This document shows positions 58,471 to 64,000 of a DNA stretch of 64,000 bases, in pieces. The stretch is from Streptomyces sp. NBC_01231 (GTDB lineage: Bacteria; Actinomycetota; Actinomycetes; Streptomycetales; Streptomycetaceae), in NCBI GenBank assembly GCA_035999765.1, contig CP108521.1, forward strand, positions 9,548,001 through 9,612,000, written 5' to 3'. Within the stretch, counting starts at the first letter, position 1. Each line of letters begins with the position of its first letter. The notes below the pieces were generated by a model, which worked only from the letters and a program-made list of their open reading frames with translations, did no database searches and was not told the origin of the DNA. Made by a program: the position numbers and the translations under genes.

Positions 58471-59940
58471 TCACACCTCCCGGTGGTCGATGCCGAGCAG
58501 GCTCGCGGCGGCGCGGAAGTCGGCGGTGTGGTGGCCGACCGCGAGGGACCAGTGGTGGCCTACGCCCGTGGCGCTCCACGCGTCGACCCACTCGCCCGGG
58601 TCACGGCCGAAGTCGACGCGGCTGGTGGTGTTGCCGATCTCCAGCAGCGGTCCCGGTACGACCGTGCCCTCGGACGTGATGAAGGAGAGGCTGCCGTCGG
58701 CGTCCTGGCCGAGGCCGAGGAGGGTGACGGGCCCGTGCTGGACGTCGAACTCCACGCTGACGCCCCAGCCCCGCTTGCCGTGGTAGACGCCCAGTCCCCG
58801 CAGCAGCGGGTCACGGGCGCTGACGGCGAGGTGGGCGGGTCCGTCATGGCCCATCTCCACGACACCGTCCTCGAAGTCGAGGGCCTGGATCTCGGTGAAG
58901 GAGCCCCCGGCGCCGATGCTCTGGGTGGCCAACTGGGCGACGCTGGTGCGCAGTTCGTACTCACCGGCCGCGGGCACGCCCCGGGCGGTGAGCAGCGAGG
59001 CCCCGAGGATCAGGCCGGCGCCGAGCCGCTCGTGCAGTTCGCCGTCGAGGCCGCGGTGGTAGTACGCGAGCGTGTCGAGCCCGAAGTCCTCGACCAGCCG
59101 GTCCAGTGCGACCGACACGGTCGCCCCCCACGCGAAGTCCTCGTCCGCCACACTGTCGTCGACAGCGAAGATCCGCCGGGCGAGAGCCATGCGCTCACGG
59201 CTCTCCTCCTCGGTCACCTTCTCCACCCGATGCCGCAGGTCGTCGAACTCCAGCACCTCGACATGCGAGCCGAACGTCGCCGGAAGCAGCGTCAGGTCCG
59301 TCGACACGTCCAGCATGCCGGGATACAGATGCCCCATCAGACCGTGCCGGCCGTGCCGGAGCGCGGCGCGGACGTGTGCGGCCCGGATCCACTGCTCGAT
59401 GCGCCGCCAGGCCGACTCCTGTCGCAGCCAGCCCGACACCGACCGGAAGGGGATGCCGGCGCGGCGGAAGACGTTGCCGACCTCGGGCACGGGGCACTGT
59501 CCGCAGTAGGCCAGCCAGGCGCCCGTGTCGAAGGAGGCGTGGTCCATCCGTTCGGACGGCTGGAGATCGATGACCAGGACGGGGGTGTGCGAGCGCCGGG
59601 CGATCGGCAGCACCATCGACGAGGTCAGGTAGGTCGTCAGAAACAGCACGATCAGGTCGCAGTCCGCCCGGCGGAGCTCCTCGGCGGCGACCGCCCCTTC
59701 CTCGGCGTCGGAGATGAAGCCGACGTCGGTCACCTCCGCGTCCAGTCGCCGCAACCGCTCGGTGACGTACTGGGCCGACTCCCTCAACTGCGGCAGCAGC
59801 CCCGGGAACTGGGGCCAGTAGGTGCCGAGCCCGCCGGCGACCAGTCCGATCCTGGTACGGCGGCGGGGTACCGGGGGGAGCAGATCGCGCAGGGCGGCGG
59901 CGCGGTCCGCGGCCAGGGTGGTGGGTTCGGTCGTTGCCAT
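58471..59940 (-). CDS. Sugar isomerase (L-arabinose/L-fucose isomerase-like)
   Basis: A 489-residue protein of the arabinose/fucose isomerase fold. I see 'GLVAGGLGTYWPQFPGLLPQ' at the N-terminus, 'IVLFLTTYLTSSMVLPIARR' and in the C-terminal half 'LRTSVAQLATQSIGAGGSFT' and 'GVGHHWSLAVGHHTADF', which provide acidic and His residues in the usual metal-site region. Members isomerise aldoses to ketoses; the sugar may be L-arabinose, L-fucose, L-rhamnose or a less common one. ATG 59940 follows GGAGCACC. It is 32 bases upstream-partnered with the MFS gene on the same strand. Confidence 0.82.
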   Translation of the reverse strand: MATTEPTTLAADRAAALRDLLPPVPRRRTRIGLVAGGLGTYWPQFPGLLPQLRESAQYVTERLRRLDAEVTDVGFISDAEEGAVAAEELRRADCDLIVLFLTTYLTSSMVLPIARRSHTPVLVIDLQPSERMDHASFDTGAWLAYCGQCPVPEVGNVFRRAGIPFRSVSGWLRQESAWRRIEQWIRAAHVRAALRHGRHGLMGHLYPGMLDVSTDLTLLPATFGSHVEVLEFDDLRHRVEKVTEEESRERMALARRIFAVDDSVADEDFAWGATVSVALDRLVEDFGLDTLAYYHRGLDGELHERLGAGLILGASLLTARGVPAAGEYELRTSVAQLATQSIGAGGSFTEIQALDFEDGVVEMGHDGPAHLAVSARDPLLRGLGVYHGKRGWGVSVEFDVQHGPVTLLGLGQDADGSLSFITSEGTVVPGPLLEIGNTTSRVDFGRDPGEWVDAWSATGVGHHWSLAVGHHTADFRAAASLLGIDHREV

Positions 59941-59972
59941 GGGCGGTGCTCCTTCGGAGGTCCGGTTCGGAT

Positions 59973-61271
59973 TCAGGCCCGGGTCGCTCCCAGATCCGCC
60001 GGGGCGGCAGCGGCATCAGGGGAACGCCGGATGAGGACACGGACGATGTAGACCCCGGCGACACCTGACGCCGCCATGCAGACGGTGATCGACCAGAGCA
60101 GCAGGGACACGCTGTACTCCATCAGGGCGGGCGTCACGAACGCGACGCCCGCGAAGACCCCTCGCGACAGGGCGTAGGTCAGGCCCTGGGTGGTGCCGCG
60201 GGTGTCCGGGGGCAGGGTGAGCTGCGACCACACCTTGTAACTGGCCTCCCCCGCAAAGGGGTTGGAGATCTGGTAGAGCACGAAGAAGACGAGCATGCCG
60301 ACGAGGGCGCCCGCCGTGAGGGAGGCGATGCAGAAGGCGACGACCTGCACGATCGTGAACACGTAGAACAGCCGGTCGCGCCACGGGGTGTCGGCGAGCC
60401 GGACGAAGACGAAGGTCAGCACCAGCGCGATCGGGAGGAAGGCCAGGTTGATCCCGGTGGCCAGGCTCTGCGAGGCACCGCTGACCGTGACCAGCAGATA
60501 GGTGCCGAACTGGCCGAAGGTGTTGGCGCCGATGCCCCAGGTGACGTAGTAGAGGAAGGTCGCGGCCATCGGCAGCAACGCGGCACGGTTCCACACGTTC
60601 CTGAGCGCGGTTCCGCGCGGGGCGTCCAGCGCGGCCGCCTCGGCCTCCACCGCATCGTCCGGCGGCTCGTCGGCCAGTTCCAGACGGGCGCGGAGCTGCC
60701 AGGTGAGCAGCGCGGCGACGGCCAGATGGCCGGTGATGATCCGCGCTCCGGTCATGCCCGCGTCCGACAGGACGTAGCCGAGGAAGATGACGACGACGAT
60801 GCCCAACACCCACATGACCTGGGTGAAGGACACGAGCCGGGCCCGGCCGTCGGCGGGCGCGGCGTCCGAGACCACGGCCAGGGACGTCGGCAGGTCGGCG
60901 CCTGCCGCCAGCCCCGCCACGAGCACGCCGACCAGGAGCACGATGTCGTTCGGCGCCAGGGTGATGACGACCGCGCCCAACGCGAAGCAGAGGATGTCCA
61001 GGTTGTAGACACGGCGGCGCCCGAACATGTCGGCGAGCCGTCCGCCGACGAGGGACCCGACGGCGATGCAGCCGGTGACGATCGCGCTGATCGCGCCGGC
61101 CATCCACACGCCCATGTCGTAGTGGTCCCGGTAGATGGCCAGGTTGACAGCGATGCTGACGATGAGAGCGGCGTCCAGGTACGAGGCCATGCCCGACAGG
61201 GCGGCGACCTTCCACAGGCGCTTGGGGATGGGCTGTTCCGGGTGATCCGGGGCAGTCGAAGTTCGGGCCAT
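59973..61271 (-). CDS. MFS transporter (sugar-porter-like)
   Basis: A 432-residue MFS protein with 12 helices. It has 'GSLVGGRLADMFGRRRVYNL' after helix 2, a sugar-porter-like motif A, and 'DLPTSLAVVSDAAPADGRAR' between helices 4 and 5. ATG 61271 has GGAG upstream. The isomerase gene follows after 32 bases, so the two form an operon. A TATAGT -10 (61396-61401) lies upstream, with a CG-centred palindrome near it. I infer import of the sugar that the isomerase uses. Confidence 0.9.
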   Translation of the reverse strand: MARTSTAPDHPEQPIPKRLWKVAALSGMASYLDAALIVSIAVNLAIYRDHYDMGVWMAGAISAIVTGCIAVGSLVGGRLADMFGRRRVYNLDILCFALGAVVITLAPNDIVLLVGVLVAGLAAGADLPTSLAVVSDAAPADGRARLVSFTQVMWVLGIVVVIFLGYVLSDAGMTGARIITGHLAVAALLTWQLRARLELADEPPDDAVEAEAAALDAPRGTALRNVWNRAALLPMAATFLYYVTWGIGANTFGQFGTYLLVTVSGASQSLATGINLAFLPIALVLTFVFVRLADTPWRDRLFYVFTIVQVVAFCIASLTAGALVGMLVFFVLYQISNPFAGEASYKVWSQLTLPPDTRGTTQGLTYALSRGVFAGVAFVTPALMEYSVSLLLWSITVCMAASGVAGVYIVRVLIRRSPDAAAAPADLGATRA

Positions 61272-61405
61272 GATGCGACTCCGTCGTCGTCCGGGGATTG
61301 GCCTTGGTGCTTCGATCGACGAGACCCGGCGGAAGAACACGCGGAAGGAGCTGCGGAGGGGGACGTCGCGGCTCTGGGCCGGGTAGGTCGCAGTGACTAT
61401 AGGAT

Positions 61406-61420
61406 CCAAAAAACGTTACA
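61406..61420. promoter_or_regulatory. LacI-type operator half-match next to the MFS -10
   Basis: AAACGTTAC, read on the minus strand TGTAACGTTTTTT, has an AACGTT core (61412-61417). It lies directly upstream of the minus-strand -10 TATAGT and resembles the stronger site at 61519-61533 (shared TGTAA...CGTTTT). Confidence 0.5.
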
Positions 61421-61518
61421 ACAAGCCCCCGCGCCCACTTCCGCGGAGAGAAGGCGCGGATCCTTCGTGGAGTCTCGTATCTGGTGAGGACGCCGCAGGT
61501 CCCCTACGGTGGAAGCGA

Positions 61519-61533
61519 TGTAAAACGTTTTCA
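61519..61533. promoter_or_regulatory. LacI-type operator before the GH106 gene
   Basis: TGTAAAACGTTTTCA contains the perfect palindrome AAAACGTTTT (61522-61531), the classical CG-centred LacI/GalR/CcpA-like core. It lies just downstream of a TACGGT -10 (61505-61510) and 44 bases before GTG 61577. No LacI gene is adjacent in the window; the regulator may lie beyond the right edge. Confidence 0.65.
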
Positions 61534-61576
61534 GATCCGCGAGGTTGCCCGGGCCGCACTCGGAAGGACCGCATTC

Positions 61577-64000
61577 GTGATCTCTCCTGAACTGCGACAG
61601 CTGTTCGACGACCCGCCCCGGGGCTTCGGCCCCACTCCGCTGTGGTGGTGGTCGGGCGCGAAGGTCACCAGGGAGCGCCTCGCATGGCAGCTGCGCAGGT
61701 TCGCGGACGGCGGCGTCCACAACCTCGTGGTGATCAACCTGGCCCCCGCCGGGCCGACCTTCGGCGCCCGGACCGACGATCCGGTGTGGTTCGGCGAGGA
61801 ATGGTGGGCCCGTTTCACCGACGCCTGCCGGATCGCCGGGGAACTCGGCACCCGCCTGTGGTTCTACGACCAGATCGGGTTCTCCGGCGCCAACGTCCAG
61901 GGCGGTGTCACCCGCCGGCACCCGCGGGCCGCCGGCCGGGCCCTGCGCTCCCGCACGACGACCGTCTCCGGAGGCACGCTCGGGCTGCGGGGCGCCGAAA
62001 GCCCGGTCGCCGTCTACGACCTGACGGGACGTCGCCTGCCCATGGACCTGGACGCCGGTCCCGGCACCGCCCGGGTCGAGGCCGGGGACGGGACAGAGGT
62101 GCGGTTGGTCGCCACCGTCCCCACGGCGTTCGACTATCTGGACCCGCACGCCGTCGGCCTGCTGCTGGACGCCGTGCACCACGAGTTCGACCGGCGGGTC
62201 CCGGAGTACCTGGGCAACGTCGTGGCGGGGAGCTTCCAGGACGAGCTGCCCGGCACCAACTCCTGGAGCCACCGTTTCCCCGAGGAGTTCCGCGCCCGGC
62301 GCGGCTACGACCTGCTCGACCATCTGCCGGCCCTGTTCACCCCGACGGCCACCCCGGCGGAGAAGGCCCGGGCCGACCACCGAGCGGTCCGCGCCGACTA
62401 CTACGCGGTCCGCGGGGAACTCACCGAAGAGGCCCTGTTCAGGCCGCTCGCCGCCTGGCACGAAGAACGCGGCATGCTCATCGGAGCCGACCAGAGCAAC
62501 CCCGCGCGCGCGGGCTTCCCGGCCCAGTCCACGCAGATCTACACGGACTACTTCCGCACTCATCGCTGGTACGGAGCCGCCGGCAGCGACCACCACGGCG
62601 ACGCCAAGGTCCACTCCTCCATGGCCCACCTCCACGGCCACGAGCGCGTCTGGATCGAGGCGTTCCACTCCTCCGGCTGGGGCGGCACCCTGGAGGACAC
62701 CTACGACTGGCTCCTGCCGTTCCTGCGCAGTGGCGCCAACCTGTACAACCCGCACGCCAGTTACTTCGGTACCGCGGGCGGCTGGTTCGAGTGGGCGCCG
62801 CCGTCCACCGACTGGCGCCAGCCCTACTGGCAGCAGTACCCGGCGTTCTCCCGGGCCGTGGCCCGGATCTGCTCGATCATGTCCTGGGGTACCTACAGCG
62901 CCGACGTCGCGGTCCTGCACCCCACCGCGACCATGCAGTCCCTCATCCCGCTGGACGCGCCCGTCCAGCACTTCGGCGACGGCCGCCTCGGCGGGGCTCA
63001 CGCCGACGTCGACGAGACGCAGCGCCACTACCTGGACCTGTGCGGCACGAACAACTGGCTGCGACCCCGGATCGGCGAACTGGACCGGCGGAGCGTCTCC
63101 TTCGACGTCATCGACGACGCCTCGGTTCTGTGCGCCAAGGCCGCGGACGGCTCCCTGCGCGTCAGGGACCAGGCGTACACCGCGGTCCTGCTGCCCTCGG
63201 CGAGCGTCCTGGAGGAGGAGACGGCACGCCGGTTGACCCAGCTGCTCGATGCCGGCGGCCGGGTGGTGGTCGTGGGCCGGCCGCCCGCGACGGCCGCCGG
63301 GGCGGACGGTGACGACGCCGTCGTCGTGGCGCTGCTGGACCATCCACGACTGGAGCGGGCGAGTGACGCCGCGGCGGGCGCGGCCGCGGTGGCCGACGCC
63401 GCAGGCCACGCGACGGGCGACGTACCGCTGCTCGTCAGGAGGCGGGGCGACGCGGCGGTCGCCCTGGTGACGGGGGCCTTTCCGGACGCCCGCACCGATC
63501 CGCCGAACGGCCGCCACGAGGTCGACCCCGCGCGTTACGCCCGCAGTACGGCCGTCACCGTGCGTGCCGCGGTCGCGGAGGCCGAGATCTGGAATCCGGC
63601 GACCGGCGCCCGAAGTCCGGCACGCGTCACCGTCGCCGACGGCATCTCGACCATCGACGTTCCACTGGAAGGCGCCCCCGCCGCTCTCGTCGTATGGCGC
63701 GAAGGCACACCGACCGTCCGGTCCACGGCACCGCTCCCCGAGCCGACGGAGACGATCGACGTCTCGGACGGTTGGGAGGGCCGACTGGTCCCCACCATGG
63801 ACAACACCTGGGGCGACCTGGCGCTGCCCGCGGGCACGTCCGTCGACGAGCCGCAGATCTGGACCATGCGGTGGACCGAGACCGACGGGCCCGACGCGCA
63901 CGGGGAGCAGTCGCGGGCGACGTACGGCAACCGGGTGTGCGTCCTGCCTCCGGTGCCCTGCGCCCAGGCCCCCGACCCGTTGCACGGCGCCCGTGTCGAG
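61577..64000 (+). CDS. GH106-like alpha-L-rhamnosidase, C-terminus beyond the window
   Basis: 808 codons are visible and the frame stays open to base 64000. The N-terminus 'LFDDPPRGFGPTPLWWWSG' with 'RERLAWQLRRFADGGVHNLV' matches the opening TIM barrel of GH106-type rhamnosidases. Later barrel blocks include 'SFQDELPGTNSWSHRFPEEF', 'HGHERVWIEAFHSSGW' and 'YNPHASYFGTAGGWFEWAPP', which carry the expected acidic residues. A beta-sandwich region follows ('DVSDGWEGRLVPTMDNTWG'). GTG 61577 follows GGAAGGA. No signal peptide is visible, so it should act on imported glycosides. The length agrees with family members of 900-1100 residues. Confidence 0.85.
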   Translation, partial: MISPELRQLFDDPPRGFGPTPLWWWSGAKVTRERLAWQLRRFADGGVHNLVVINLAPAGPTFGARTDDPVWFGEEWWARFTDACRIAGELGTRLWFYDQIGFSGANVQGGVTRRHPRAAGRALRSRTTTVSGGTLGLRGAESPVAVYDLTGRRLPMDLDAGPGTARVEAGDGTEVRLVATVPTAFDYLDPHAVGLLLDAVHHEFDRRVPEYLGNVVAGSFQDELPGTNSWSHRFPEEFRARRGYDLLDHLPALFTPTATPAEKARADHRAVRADYYAVRGELTEEALFRPLAAWHEERGMLIGADQSNPARAGFPAQSTQIYTDYFRTHRWYGAAGSDHHGDAKVHSSMAHLHGHERVWIEAFHSSGWGGTLEDTYDWLLPFLRSGANLYNPHASYFGTAGGWFEWAPPSTDWRQPYWQQYPAFSRAVARICSIMSWGTYSADVAVLHPTATMQSLIPLDAPVQHFGDGRLGGAHADVDETQRHYLDLCGTNNWLRPRIGELDRRSVSFDVIDDASVLCAKAADGSLRVRDQAYTAVLLPSASVLEEETARRLTQLLDAGGRVVVVGRPPATAAGADGDDAVVVALLDHPRLERASDAAAGAAAVADAAGHATGDVPLLVRRRGDAAVALVTGAFPDARTDPPNGRHEVDPARYARSTAVTVRAAVAEAEIWNPATGARSPARVTVADGISTIDVPLEGAPAALVVWREGTPTVRSTAPLPEPTETIDVSDGWEGRLVPTMDNTWGDLALPAGTSVDEPQIWTMRWTETDGPDAHGEQSRATYGNRVCVLPPVPCAQAPDPLHGARVE

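Larger units (their letters stand above)
61272..61576. other. Divergent control region of the MFS/isomerase and GH106 genes
   Basis: A 305-base gap with two CG-centred LacI-type sites. It holds the minus-strand -10 TATAGT (61396-61401), a plus-strand -10-like TACGGT (61505-61510), the sites at 61406-61420 and 61519-61533, and leader sequences. Confidence 0.55.

Noticed and set aside
61397..63985. An 862-codon minus-strand open frame.
   Set aside because: It is antisense to the GH106-like gene, which has recognisable family motifs and a ribosome site; the minus frame has shadow composition.
1..64000. tRNA, rRNA, transposase, integrase, PKS/NRPS or prophage genes.
   Set aside because: I looked through all gaps and genes and found no supporting motif; short structured RNAs without known motifs could still be missed by eye.

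Overview
The window is a piece of a Streptomyces chromosome, or that of a very close actinobacterial relative. The evidence is a very high GC content with strong third-position GC bias, frequent GTG and occasional TTG starts, AGGAGG-type ribosome sites, a mycothiol-dependent-type enzyme, a deazaflavin-dependent-type reductase, DUF6421/DUF6332/DUF4395/DUF6986 proteins, and two CUT1 sugar transporters that carry no ATPase of their own. About 52 intact or partial protein genes can be supported, plus one frameshifted gene, two apparent gene remnants and one short cysteine leader peptide. I see no rRNA, tRNA, CRISPR array, insertion sequence, prophage or PKS/NRPS genes.

Layout. 0-21.9 kb is mostly core and housekeeping material: two VOC proteins, a GNAT acetyltransferase, a glycerophosphodiesterase, a DUF6421/SDR/threonine-aldolase/transglutaminase row, PlsC, a DUF4395/thioredoxin divergent pair, a flavin reductase behind a Cys leader peptide, etfBA, a secreted EEP-family phosphatase/nuclease, a DUF6986 aldolase-like protein, a membrane Ser/Thr kinase, a LacI regulator facing a ROK kinase, a TIGR01777 epimerase, a small secreted protein and a kinase-Nudix fusion. 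22.2-28.3 kb is a five-gene oligopeptide/dipeptide ABC transporter operon. 28.2-43.4 kb is a patchwork of small regulator/effector units: a kinase-like protein, a frameshifted MBL hydrolase, an M20 dipeptidase, a geranylgeranyl-reductase-type oxidoreductase, a reductase facing a TetR regulator, a two-component system, an MFS pump facing a MarR regulator, a mycothiol-type enzyme, a second MFS protein, and a methyltransferase facing a MerR regulator with an expanded Ala-Lys repeat. 43.4-64 kb is a carbohydrate-utilisation region: GH4 glycosidase with DeoR regulator, CUT1 transporter 1, a PLP enzyme, GH38 alpha-mannosidase with CUT1 transporter 2 under a divergent ROK repressor, a sugar isomerase with an MFS carrier, and a GH106-like rhamnosidase running off the right end.

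How the parts work together. Many genes form divergent regulator/target pairs with a palindrome in the shared intergenic space (LacI/ROK, TetR/reductase, MarR/MFS, MerR/methyltransferase, ROK/CUT1 and the MFS/GH106 pair), so most of the accessory load looks locally regulated. Several genes lack a ribosome site and have a -10 hexamer 6-8 bases before the start codon, which suggests leaderless transcripts. The right-hand 20 kb reads as uptake and breakdown of mannose/rhamnose-containing glycosides: sugars imported by CUT1 systems (presumably powered by a shared ATPase elsewhere) are cleaved by GH4, GH38 and GH106 enzymes and isomerised for catabolism.
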